Source of the DNA: Progne subis subis
Lineage: Eukaryota > Chordata > Aves > Passeriformes > Hirundinidae
Reading direction: 5' to 3'
NCBI GenBank assembly: GCA_022316685.1
Contig: JAKJHU010000014.1
Coordinates: 4,397,001-4,461,000, forward strand
Length of the DNA: 64,000 nucleotides
Shown here: positions 49,176 through 61,110 of the stretch, piece by piece
Layout of the letters: every line of letters begins with the position of its first letter
How positions within the stretch are numbered: the first letter of the stretch is position 1
Made by a program: the position numbers and the translations under genes
Notes under the pieces: model-generated
The model's database searches: none
The model's input: only the letters and a program-made list of their open reading frames with translations
What the model was told of the DNA's origin: nothing

Positions 49176-52100
49176 TTGGGTAACAGATTAACTAAGTTCC
49201 TTTTCTTCCAAGCTCACCAGTGTATGTGACTGACAGGGCTGTGCATACAGGGGGAAATAAACCGAAGTCATTTTGGTATAACTCCCTCCGGAGCCTGATA
49301 CAATTCATGCCAGTAGCAATGGTTTCTAATCCGAGTTTCTTCTAGAAGAATGGCCCTCCAGAGAAATTTTAACAAATCCATTTTCTGTATATCAGTAAAG
49401 TTATATCTATCCACCTTATTGGATATTTTCATTCGCTTCATCCTCATTTTCTTATGATGCTTTATGATTTATTAACCTATGTCCAATGTTACTCTTAGCC
49501 ATTATTTATGGATTTTAAAAATAACTCATTAATTTCATATGAAAATTAATTTCCTCTGAAATGAATGAATTTCACCTGAATTTACTAATATAAATTCAAC
49601 ACATCCTAACATTAACTTCACATTATTGACTCAAGTACTGGTCAAAATTATGTCATGTAGGAAAATCAACATGTTTGTAACCTGCTGCACCATCTACTGA
49701 CCAAAAGATACTACAACAGAGTTCAGAAAAATACTGCACAAGCCAAAGGAACATACTTAAAGAATAATAGGTTTATATGTGATAGACTGGTTTCTCTAAG
49801 GGGCAGTGCTGATGACCCTGATGCTTTGGACTTTGTTGCAGTGATATTGTAGACAAGTATATATATGTGGGGCATAACTGCTTGAAGTTCTGTATGGCAA
49901 TATACATAGTTTTTTTGGGGGGGGGATTTGTTGTTTTAATATTTGACTAAGTTTCACAATGGCTAACTACCCATCAACACTTTTTGTGGGAATTATTCAT
50001 CAGATCTTTAAATATATCTGTCACACAACTCAAGATTTCCAGGCAGAATAGCTGAAACATCACCTTTTCACTGTATATAGGTCACACATCATAAAAACAT
50101 TGATATTTCCTTGGTGACACCAAAAGATATGCCAAAGCAGTTGCAAGATGTCTCCTACTTATTTACATCTTAAAAAAGAAAAACCCAGGAAAAAAGAAAG
50201 GGACCATTCATTGAGCCAGGAGAGTCTCTTGTTCTATTAAGCTTTACAATTACTCATTGTAATTGCCTCATTTAAAAAAAACAACAACAACAAAAATAGA
50301 AAAATAAGTAAAGACAATTTTCTCACAGGAGGAAGACACATACTACAAGTCCAAACTGTCCACGATGATATTCTGTAACTACAGATGAACATTTTCCCTT
50401 TCCAAATGACTGCTGGAAAGATACAGCAGCACATGACACATTAAAAGTACTATTCCCTCTTTACAGAGCAGCAGCATAATTGCAACACAAAGAATGTACT
50501 TATTTCCAGCTATGTACATACAAGGAAGATACTAGAAAACTCTAAGGCAAAAGGAGAACTGAAAAAGAAGTAATTATGAAAATGGAAAGAATAGTTTGCG
50601 AAGCAAGAGTATAAGAAATAATGTGCATAGCTTGGCTATTCAATTACTAAATGGACTCATTGTACTGTGTACAAGTTTTTCAAGGATGGAAACACAAATG
50701 AATTTCAAGGGGATCTTGCCAACATTGATGAGTTGAAGAAAAGAAGAAAGAAATTTAATATTTTGTATTCTTCATTTGTAAGCAACCCTAGGCCCTCTAA
50801 TTCCATTCTATATTCACCAGTCTGGTTGGTGACGTTTCATAAAGATTATCAAACACCAGAACCAAGCCCAATTTTTCTCTTTTTAAAACACCTCCTCACA
50901 GTACAACAAGGTAGAGACCTGCATTATGCTGTCCAGAGGTATGAGGTGTACAATCCATATGGTGACCTAACTAGGGAGCTCATAGTGCCCAAAAACTGCT
51001 CAAAAAGCCTAAGTGATGCTCCAGTGTAGGCATATTACTCCTCTGTTCTGCTTGTTTCCCTCTTTTAGGGGCTTTTTTATTAAACCTAACTATTCAAGCT
51101 GAAATTCCTTTTCTTCTTTACCTCTTTACCCATTGAAAATTTACAGGATTTTATAGACTTCAATGAAGCCTGACCTATATCCTCAGCCTGAAATGCTAAA
51201 ACTCCTCCATCAAATTATTATGATTAAAAAAAAAAAAAAAGAAATCTGATTCCTTCCAGGACAGGATCCCCTAGTTCTGCTAGTTAAGTGAGCATTAGGC
51301 ATAAATGTCTTAAGAAAAAGCTTTCTTCCTTTTAAAGTTCATTGGAGTTGCCCTAAATGAAATTAGTACCAAAACTAATATCAAAGAAGTCATCATGATC
51401 TGCATAACAGCTTCTGCTTTATTGACCACCCCACAAAATCTCGTTATACCTAAATTAAATTTATTTACATAATGGGCCTGTTCCCCCTCAAGGCTGATAG
51501 AGCACTGAGAAAAATCTTAAAGGTGCTAGTGTTCACATCAAGCTCCCCTGGAAAAATAAAACAGAACTCACCAGCTCAGCTGCATAACTTTATGTCAGAT
51601 CAACAATTCACTTAAATCAAGGGTTCCAAATGCTTCTCAGCTGCCACTTGAGAGAAAATACACTGTGAGAACCTAATTGGATCCACATCCTCTGGGTACT
51701 TGTGGAAGAAAGGTAAAGTTACTAAACACTTTTACTAAGTAAACCAAAATTTTTCTTTTTCAAGAGCAGGACATGTGAACCATTGACTTCAGGCTGCTTC
51801 ACTTTATTGATTTTCAAGCAATCAAAATTATAAAACTACCTACGAGCACTTGAAAGAGGACACTGAGGAAGGCTATTTCAATTCAAAAGTTAATCATATC
51901 TTGCAGGTGAGAAGGGAGGTTTTAATTTCATATTCTGACTTCAGAAATTATTTTCACACAATCGCACTTTCCACTTTCAGAACCAAGATGAAGAAATACA
52001 GTTGAAGACTCAGAGAAGAAGACCATAATTCCAGGAAAAGTCATAAATTTGTAGACTTGCAGGAAAAATAACCATCTGCACACACGTAAGCTACCAAAGG

Positions 52101-53645
52101 GAGGGTTTTGTCTCCATTGTTGTAAAAAAGTCCCCAAATTTCAGAACTACAATGAAACAGAAATGCAATGTACCTCAGGCATGTCAGACAAAACAGACAC
52201 CATCATGGGTTATTTGGCTTAGACTGCAGGATAAACAAGCTAAGGCTTCCACCCCATGAATTCCATTGGCACAATGCTGTTGTTGTCATTGTCAACATGG
52301 CCACAGCACTCAAGAGCCTCTTTAAAAACTTCAGGAGGCCTCAAGTATCAGTGCCTCATTACCTAAAATACCTTCTCTACATTGCAGTCCCATGTTATTT
52401 AAAAAGTGTTTCATACCTTTGCTATGTTGCAGTTCCATGAGTCGCCCCACACAGCTCTGCCTCCTTCTCTGCATTTCCAGCTTGCTCCTTCCTGTCCCTT
52501 CCTCCTCACAGCACAACCAGCAGACCCCAACTGACCACTGCACCCCCTAACTCACTCTTTTATCACCCATAGCTGTGAGGGCAAGGCTGTTCCCATTCTT
52601 TGGTAATTAACACAGCTGCAATACATTGGGAGCAAGAGTGCCTTCAGCACTATCACTGTCTGTTCTCCCACACAACCCAACACATCACTCGACGAAAGGC
52701 ACAGCTGAACCACATGTTTGGAAAACATCCTCCTAACAGACTCCAAGAAGATATTTATTGTTAAAAAGGGATCAGACCAAGAGGAGCCAGAACGGCAGCA
52801 GCTATATATGCAAGACATGGCGGAAAAGATGAAAACGGGGGAAAATTTTTGATATCTTACACATACATGAGGCAAATAACAGTATAAATAGCAGATATGA
52901 AATTTTGGTACAAAAGAATGGTTTAGATTTGCATGTCCTGGAAATAATCTGATGTAACCTCCTCAAAAGAGGATGGCTCAGATATTATTGTTGAATTTAT
53001 ATATTAGGAAAGAAAATGTTTCATGGTACTCTAAGAATAGATTGCTTCCATCTACTGGTCTCTCCACTGTTTAAAACCAAGAACAGATTCTAGGAGCTTC
53101 TCCTCCTGTTTGGGAAGAGAAATGAACCCCTTGGGGACCTATTCTACAGTTTGTGTCCCTGGTTCTTTAGCCCCTCCAAACTGAGCACAGAATGAAAAAA
53201 CATTTCCCTCGATGATATTTAAAGATTCTGCAAAGCTGCTTTTTGGGATGTTTAATGACAAAGTAAATGTAGGGGGAGTCATACATCACTGACACCAGCC
53301 ATGAAAAACAAACTGCATTATTTGCCAAACATCAAGTTATAAAGTATCATTTAGTTGTTTCTCTGCAAAAATCAGATTAATAAGCATTATTGTATGAAAT
53401 ATTCATGCATATGCATTACTATACAAACATTTTGTACAACAGCTGTGAGTTGTTTACTAATTCCTGGTTTAAATCATAATGACATTATTTAAAAGAGGTG
53501 AATATCACTGTAACTATGATTAAAATGAGGATTAATCAAGTGGCCAATGGAGTAAACAACCACATTATCACCACCACTATCACAGGATTTTGAAAATCAC
53601 AAAGATTGTTATTAAAGGTAGAATTCAAATTGCTATAGAAGCTAA
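49176..53645. other. non-coding interval with simple tracts
   Basis: AT-rich DNA with a T-run/G-run junction at 49911-49925, an (AAC)n tract at 50279-50293 and a 15-A run at 51226-51240. The 120-codon frame 50667-51029 has a fairly ordinary residue mix but no family I know, no upstream promoter feature and closed neighbouring frames. The frame 52552-52875 (minus) likewise has no domain. Confidence 0.5.
51226..51240. repeat. poly(A) run
   Basis: Fifteen consecutive A residues with no recognisable retroposed body upstream. Confidence 0.9.
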
Positions 53646-53716
53646 AAAATTTCCTTTTTTCTTTTATTTGGGTTTTTTTGGTGTTTGTTGGTTTTTTGGT
53701 TTTTTTTTGGTGTGTG
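53646..53716. repeat. T/G-rich low-complexity tract
   Basis: About 70 bases almost without A or C, built from T-runs and TTTGG/GTGT units. The complementary strand is A/C-rich like the tract at 41637-41680. It probably arose by slippage. Confidence 0.8.
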
Positions 53717-55269
53717 GATATCACAACATGTAGAAACAAAGGGGGTTTTCAACTGTCTCAAGGAATATATTTTTCCAGACACGTTTCAATGCAGACTCTG
53801 AGAACAGAATGAAATTTACAGCAGGAAGATATGATGGGAGCATGAAAAATTAAGGACTTGTGTTTTTTCACCTTGTTGAGATCTTAAAATAAAATAAACT
53901 ATGTGTGTTTATGCAAGGCAGTGGGCAGCTCTAAACAACATAGTTAATAAAATTGTTAATTATAATTTTGTTGATCCCTGTACTAGAACAAAATGGCCTC
54001 TGCCAAATGAGATCCACTACCAGAATTTGTGTATACCCTTACATGAAAACAAAGACTTTTCATGTGTTGAATTACAAGAGCAGCATGAGTTTAGTGTGAT
54101 TTTTTTAGTTCTAAGTTTACCCTTCTTTAGTTTTTTTTCCCACAACTGTTCATTTGCACTTGAACACTTAGGAGGTTTCATACAGGAACCATACCGGTAT
54201 CACCAGTTCTATCTGGAGACTCTTGAATTCTGCATCTTTCTACTTGATCACTCAGGACCAATAAAGCCTCAGTAAGTGCCACAGAGCAGTCCTGTGATGA
54301 GACAGTGACACTGCCATGCCAGAGAGCATCCAGAGCCTGGCACGGGAAGATTCAAGCTTTAGGACACGGTGCTGACAAAGAGTCTTAAGAAGTTACAAAA
54401 AACTGAGATACAGAACTCTCTCAGGACTGAATTCTGGCTCTCACATTCCCAGAATTTTGCATATAATTAAAGGCTAAGATATATTTAGAAGCTAAAGACG
54501 CACATTCCTTAAGATTATGGGAATCTAAATGATGCTGAAGGTAGGCTTATGATCATTTGCATCTCTTTCTGAAAGCTGCAGGAGTCCGGTTCCAGTCCCA
54601 GCTGAGTTACAGTGATGGCATTAAAGCCTTTATTATTCCCTTCGGTTAGAATTTCTCTGGAGTTTAACTACAGCACCTTGCTCAACACCTGAGTCCATAT
54701 ACATGGCAAACTCCAACCAGACCCCAATCCTACATTTACTTATGGATAGCCTCTGCACAACCACTCCATACCATGTTTCTGCACAGGGATATCCAAGACA
54801 AGTTCTTTTTTGTTTTCCAGTCAGAGAAACATCAAAATAAACACATAAACTACCTTTTCTTTTTCCCTAAATAAATATGGAGAATAACTCACAGCAATTT
54901 ATCTGCTGTTAGAATGGGAACTCTGTAGTCGTGGTCATTGCCTTTTCCCTAGATTTTCTCTATCTCCATTTCAGGAGAAAGCTGGCTGTATATGAATATA
55001 TGTATATATTTAAACACACACAAATCTGCATACCTTCCACTATACTTCTGAATGACCCTCTGCTTTATACTGGCGGAATGGGGATATTGGAGGCAAAAAG
55101 ATCTGAACTTCCCAAAACATTGGCTCTTCAGAGCCACTTTTCCTCAGAAACTGTGGTTTTAATTTTATGGGGTAGATGTTTCCTATTTCTATTTTGTCAC
55201 ATAATAACTTTTTTAATCTGTTGCAAAATGCAGAGGTTCTCATGCCCATAAAGTTATTTTTTTTTACTT
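53717..55269. other. non-coding interval, nothing recognised
   Basis: AT-rich DNA. The frames 53901-54275 and 54931-55251 (124 and 106 codons) are Phe/Leu/His-rich with no domains. A reverse octamer ATTTGCAT lies at 54555-54562. Confidence 0.55.
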
Positions 55270-55790
55270 CCATTATTAACATACCAGTATCCTGCCAGCT
55301 GTTACAGGAATATTCATTAATAACACACATATTAGGGAAAGCTGATTAATATAATGCAATAAAGGGCATGAAATTAATCTTTTATGGAATATTAATGACA
55401 AGCATACATAAACTTTGATCTTCTGCCATGAAGCATTTCGGTAGGAATTGATTTGGGTATTTTGTTATCACAAACAATGCATTTACACGTCACACATATT
55501 TTAGGCAGGAAACTTCCAATAAGTCATTCATTTAACACACATCTGTAACTATGCACAGCGATCCTATACATACCAGATGATTTTTATCAACTTTAATTAT
55601 TCATTGATAACACATCTGATTATGTGCCCCAAGGCAACATTATAAATTCTAAGTTGTTTTTTCACAGTTGTAATTACCATATGTTCCCATTAATCTGATT
55701 CTATTAGCTCAATCTTTGCCTACCGATCTTGGTGCCAATCAATTGTTCTTCCAGCTCATGCATCAAACCAATAAGAATGGATTTTAGATG
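55270..55790. other. candidate conserved non-coding element (enhancer-like)
   Basis: About 520 bp that are AT-rich yet non-repetitive, packed with homeodomain, SOX and HNF-type words: TATTCATTAATAAC, GCTGATTAATATAATGC, GAAATTAATC, TTTAATTATTCATTGATAAC and CCCATTAATCTGATTC. No frame is open. This is the window's best match to the texture of vertebrate conserved enhancers near developmental genes. The statement rests on motif texture, since no second species is available. Confidence 0.4.
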
Positions 55791-57899
55791 GTGGAAATGT
55801 GATTTTTTTTCTTCGTTCAGAGGAATGGTTCCAACAATCTGAGTCACAGAACCTGATTTTCAAACAAAAGTGACAATGCAATCCCTGTGTTTCTAAAGGA
55901 GCTGGAATTTCAAAGTATAAAAGAAGATTCTGGGTTTTACCAATATTTTTATTAGGTGTCTATGTCCTTACTGGCTTTTTAAAGGAATGGACACAGAAAT
56001 GCTGGATGATGTACAGATGAATAAGATGTCAGGAAGAGTAAAGGAGGAGCTGCTCTGGAGCAGCTGCACTCTTCATGGTGTTCCTTAGCAACAACTTCTC
56101 AGGCAAAGTTTGCAGGGAGCTGGAAATAGGATTCTGGCAGGACTCTTTATTTTGGGAATTCAATTCCTTATTCCTAACTGAAATGACCCTCAATCTCTTC
56201 TGTTTATGAATAGCATATTTAATAGAGAAGCTAGGCACCAAAGATAAATTTATAGTTAATAAATATGTGCTAAATAACTCGTGTAACTTTGGTTGGGTAA
56301 GATAATCCCAGCAAAAATGAACAAATTCTATACTCAGCATTTGAAGCAATTTAAAACATTGACTGTCATTAAAAAGCAATTTTTACTTACTTTAAAGAAT
56401 TACAAGGAATAATTTTTGCTAAAATATGTTAAAATTTTTACATTACTTTTGTTTACTGTAATCACTTTAGAAAAATAACAAAGTCCTTTTAGTTTTTGTC
56501 TTTTATTATAGCAACTTACCCACAGAGCTTTAGTCCACAAAATCTAAATTACTGGCGATAAAATAGATCCTACATGTAACACACTTAAACTATTTCATTA
56601 CTGTTAATCTACTGCATCTAAGAAGTCAAACAGTTTTAAAAAAGAACCCCCTAGATGTACCTGCTGTGATCCAGAGATGACAAACTCCCCTACTGCCAAA
56701 GCACAGTTGATATAGAGCAATATGAATCAATGCTAAAAATAAAAATCAACAGAAAAATAATGTCACTATTCTTTATTTCATCAAATTTAACTCAAGGTAA
56801 ATATTTTTCATTGGAGAAAATCATCTTCTCTTGATAGTATTAATTAGAAATGATATGGAATGATCTTTCTTCAGTGAAGGAACCTTCATGAGGTGATTGT
56901 GAGGGAAGACATACAACTTGGATTGCAAAAGTTTTGCTAAGTATCTTAGTTCTTGCTATCTTTCTGCATCATGACCACAACCATCAGCACTCCTACTTCT
57001 CCAGCAGCTACCAAAGAGCTGCACTTTTCCAATCCATGTGGCCTGGGGATATTTCTGAAGCTTCTGGAGCAGCTAAAGTGCTGCTCCAGTCTGGTAAATT
57101 CCTCAAATAATCCCAGCAAAAGGAGTGGCTGATGCAGCTCCACCCCTTCCTTTGGGGCAGCATCACAGCACTGCTGCTCCTTTGGGCAGGTGGCAGAGGA
57201 GACAGCTCAGAGCATCTCATCCTCTCCTGCAGCCACCCGAGTGCCTCTGTGTGCTGGGAGCTGAGAAGTATTTAATTGTTCCCTTTCCAAGTGAATATAA
57301 ACTGAACAGAAATCCAGTTCCTGCCAGCAAAGAGCAACTTTCAATTAGATCAGAAACTGTCTCATGTTTTGAGAGCAACACAATCTTTCCTAAGCTATGA
57401 GTTCATCCAAAGATGATAAATTAAAAAAATAAAGTTGAGGATACAAGGATATAGCTCTAAGGAAGTGCAGACACCTCTCAAATGATCTTCATTAACCTTA
57501 AATCTTAAATTAGCCAAGTTAATTCTCACACTTTTTTTCTCATTTCATAAATGGAGACACAACTCTTGCCAAACTTATTTATACGATCACCAACTGCAAA
57601 ATAACAAATATTAGAAACCAAGCCTCCCAATACTATTTTTTTAAAAACCAAAATGCATCTCCAGTGATTAGAAATATTTCCATGCTAAACTGTGAACATT
57701 AGTAAGCATTATTTATATTTCTACATTAGGAAACACCCTTCTTTGCATTCCTGACTTCAGCACAGACCATAAGTACATTTATAATTACAGCTTCTGTTCA
57801 TGCAAATGACACTTATGCCTCAGCATTTATCAGTGGAAGCACTAGAGAATTCTAACTGGAGCATGACACATCAGAGATCATTAAAAAAACTCTCTATCA
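55791..57899. other. non-coding interval, nothing recognised
   Basis: AT-rich with a GC-richer patch (57030-57245) that gives overlapping frames on both strands (57008-57220 minus, 57125-57400 plus), neither with a domain. The minus frame 56029-56379 likewise has none. Octamer ATGCAAAT at 57800-57807. Confidence 0.55.
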
Positions 57900-58120
57900 A
57901 CAATTGACATACAGTGACACATTGAACAGAGTTAAATGCTTGTCTTTGGAGATTTTGGCATTAGCTAAAGAGGGATTGATAATGCCGGAATTCATGATGG
58001 ATTTGCCTGTGGTTTGCTGTCACCTGTTTATCTGAGATGCATTACTGGAAATAATCTCTCAATATAAAACCAAGCTTAATTAGAAACTCAAGGCAAGCAA
58101 GCCATTTGCCAAAAACAAAA
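57900..58120. other. candidate conserved non-coding element
   Basis: About 220 bp with TTGGCATTAGC, TGTCACCTGTTTATCTGAG (adjoining TALE/E-box-like and GATA-like cores near 58019-58036) and AGCTTAATTAGAAAC words, low repetition and no open plus frame. It is enhancer-like by motif content. Confidence 0.32.
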
Positions 58121-59019
58121 CCGGGAAAATTTTGGTTTTTTGTCAAAAAAAATCCTGCTGGATTGCCTCGTACAGAGATAAACACTTGTGTGTCAGCCTG
58201 TGCAGGCTGTCTGCTAACCCAGCAGACGTCTTCCCACACAAACATTAACACAGAAAAGACACATAGTCACTGCCCTTAAGCCAGAGGAAAACATGTCAAA
58301 AGCCTGAGATAAAAAAAAAAATGAAAATCAAAGTTCACATGGGGGCATCACTTTGTTTTGGACAGCGTGAGCCTTCGTGCATGGCATGTGTGCGTGCCTC
58401 TGAGAGATTCAATCCATAAAAATTCTGTAAGTTATTCCTATAAAATAATTCATGCCAAGTGTTCAAAGGTTTAAAGCTACAGCACAGCCTGTTTGGGACA
58501 GAGGTTGAAAACCTCTGCCAGAGCTCTGTCTGATCCCCTCAGGGTGCATATCTCTATCTACAGCACACGTGTGAGAAGGGCAAGTGGTCTGGGTAGCAGC
58601 AGCAGCATGGCACAGGCATCCTCAGAGGAACAGAGATGTACCTGCCACCCCCAGGCAGAAGTGCTGGGCTTTAATTGGTGTTTTTACAGCAGCTGCTACT
58701 GCAAATTAAACCACAAGGTGATCAAACAACAATGAACTTTTTAAATACAATGACTTCATGAGTCCATTGCTTGTTCTAATCTGTTCTGGCCCTGGTTCCC
58801 CTCCTGCCAGGCTGATCCCCTGTTCAGTGGCTCTTTGGAGGTGTCTCTGCCCAGCTCCTCAGGCACTTTTATGCTTCCAGTTGGATAATGCCATATACAA
58901 ATGAAACTTCGTCTTACCAAAACTTTGAGTTCTTCTCAAAACCTCTTTCTGAGGATTCACAAGGACACGTGGGTTAAGGCACACATACCTGAACCCTTTG
59001 CTAGAGCTCCCTTAGGTGG
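58121..59019. other. non-coding interval, nothing recognised
   Basis: Mixed composition with an A-run at 58310-58321. The 80-codon frame 58493-58735 is Ser-rich with no domain. Confidence 0.55.
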
Positions 59020-59300
59020 CAATTCAGTGATGGTGATGTAGCACAAACTGGCCAAACAACTCATAAATTGCAAAATTCTTTTCCCCACAACTTTACATGA
59101 AACTTCAGTTGGTCCATCATTAGTCCCATCACTCATAAATAACGCAGAAGATTCGCCAATGTGCTACAGTCACATCTCCAATGATATTCAAATATGTCCT
59201 GGCACACCTGCTGGCTTTGACCTGAGGTTCTTTATGATAGTGGGCTCTTGATGCATATTTAGGTCTCAGTGTTTTGATGAGTGAAATCATGGGGCATTGT
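59020..59300. other. weak candidate conserved non-coding block
   Basis: Complex sequence without homopolymers, containing ACTCATAAATAACG, two CTCATAAAT copies (59060 and 59131), TGATATTCAAATATG and GATGCATATTTAGG words. No frame is open. Low-confidence enhancer-like call. Confidence 0.27.
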
Positions 59301-60069
59301 ACAAAATAATTGAAAATTTCAATTTAACCTAGTTCACTTTGTTCCATTTCTACATTTAAATTTTTTTTAAGCAATGCTGTGCCCTCCAAAATTTTAAGAT
59401 TTACATGAAAGGAGAAGTAATTTTATTTCTTGGAAAATGATCTTGGAAATTTCATATTTAAAGGGCTTTGTGGGGGAGGGCTTATGGCTTTTTCTTCACC
59501 CCAGAAACTATAGAAGAGATGACTAGGAATTCCAAATTCTTCTAATAAATATACACAAGCATAGCATTATACAAAAGACATAATAGCATCTCTGTGGACC
59601 AAACAAAGTTAACCTGGGTCTTCCACATGACACCGCAGAAAAAGCAAGGTATATAAATATCTCAGAAACAAACACACTCATGGTAATTTCAACCATGCAG
59701 AGAGAGAGACTAGCTCGGCTGAGCAGGTCACCTACATTGAAACAGAAAAAGAAAACTTGAAATTTATTTGGCCTGCACTTATGACTCTAAAAGGCCTAAT
59801 TTCAACACTAAAAAGGCTCAATACTCTTTCTAAAAAAAAAAGTTCATAACATTGAAATTTATAAATATAGTACAAAATTTGAATCTCTTGCACAGTAGCA
59901 GAATAAATGCATAGAAATGAAATCCTGAAATATATGTATTAGATTGAATCTGCGTATTTTTTGAGAAAGATATTTAGAAAAACATGTTATCCCCTCTTTA
60001 TTAACTATCATCATCATCTAAAGTCACTTTTACAGGCTAGCGGTAGCTTTTTACAATGTTCTGGTTTTA
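59301..60069. other. non-coding interval, nothing recognised
   Basis: AT-rich DNA with short A- and T-runs. No open frame above 60 codons and no repeat element recognised. Confidence 0.6.
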
Positions 60070-60390
60070 GAGTCGCTTTCAATTGTTCCTCTCATTAAAA
60101 TGAGAGTTAAAAATATTAATTTACGCAATCTGAGCCATGGAATGACTTCAACCAGACTAATTAGCATAACCTTCTTGGATGTCATCCATATTCATTTTGC
60201 AGACTGGGGCAATGCTTAATGGCAGAACTAGAACTGATGGAGCCTTAAGCTGTGTCAGTGCTACACTTCACAAACCTGTGAGTTCAGCAAATCCTACCGT
60301 TGCCACCTACAGCAAGCTCTGTGCATAATGTGCTGTAAACTCCATTAAAGCCATCAGAGGATTTGTGCAATTAGTCACAGCAAAGAGCAG
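60070..60390. other. candidate conserved non-coding element (enhancer-like)
   Basis: About 320 bp of complex sequence with a perfect 8-bp-arm inverted repeat (CTCTCATT at 60089-60096, AATGAGAG at 60099-60106). It also has AATATTAATTTACGC, GACTAATTAGCATAACC and GCAATTAGTCAC homeodomain-type words, and retained CpGs at 60125 and 60299. All frames are closed. By eye it is among the two or three most enhancer-like blocks in the window. Confidence 0.4.
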
Positions 60391-60814
60391 CAATAACACC
60401 GGGGTGTCCATGTACCACCTCTCCTCAGTGTGGGATCCTCTGGGCTGGTGGAACTGGGGGGCTGTGTCCTCCAGGAGCTGATGGACCCTGCTCTGAACCT
60501 TTGGTCACACAGAACGTGATACAGCAGTCACCAAGAAACAGCAGAGTCGAAAGGTCCAGATGCCCACAACCTGCTTAACATTTTAAGTGCCACCACCTGA
60601 AGCAGATTCCTGGGCTCACACTCCTAAAGGTGTTGCTCGGTGAGAATCCAAGCCAGGCTGGGCTTTGAGAGGTTTGGTGGCTGCCAAAGTGCCAAAAGAG
60701 GTTATTTTTTGAAAATTAGCTCTCATTACCATTCCCATCCAGTCTTGGCACCAGCAAATAGGGGGGCATTCAGACCTGCTACAGACATTGATGTGTGGGG
60801 AAACAAATTATATA
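60391..60814. other. GC-richer non-coding interval before a CR1
   Basis: Moderately GC-rich with CpGs at 60400, 60515, 60548 and 60639. It could include decayed repeat sequence but I recognise none. The 69-codon frame 60640-60849 runs into CR1 sequence and is not a gene. Confidence 0.5.
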
Positions 60815-61110
60815 ATCACAGAATGGCCTGGGTTGGAAGGGACATTTAAGATTGCATAGTTCCCAATCCTTGCCATGGACAGGGACATGCTTTACTAAAG
60901 CAGGTTGCTCTGACTTGTCCTTGAACACTTCCAGGGATGGAGGACCCACATCACCTCTGGGAAACCTGTGCCAGTGCCTCACTGCTGTCACAGAGAAGAT
61001 ATTTTTCCTAATATCTGACACAAACTTGCCCCCTTTCAGTTTGAACCCACTCGCCCTTGTCCTGTTACTCAGTTCTCCTGTAAAGAGCCCCTCTGCAATG
61101 GGGAAGGAGG
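60815..61110 (-). mobile_element. CR1 LINE 3'-end fragment
   Basis: The clearest transposon in the window. Plus-strand landmarks, which are the reverse complement of CR1, appear in order: ATCACAGAATGG (60815), CCTGGGTTGGAAGGGACATT (60828), GCCATGGACAGGGACATGC (60872), TTGAACACTTCCAGGGATGG (60921), CCAGTGCCTCAC (60970), TTTTTCCTAATATCTGACAC (61002), CTCGCCCTTGTCCTGTTACT (61050) and CTGTAAAGAGCCCCTCTGC (61079). It keeps one terminal 8-bp unit and is strongly 5'-truncated at about 300 bp. The plus frame 60852-61148 and minus frame 60779-61021 lie in this relic and are not genes. Confidence 0.95.

Noticed and set aside
50667..51029. 120-codon plus-strand frame with an ordinary-looking residue mix
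   Set aside because: No homology recognised, no domain, AT-rich codons and no promoter or splice evidence. A protein search returning a conserved bird protein would reverse this.
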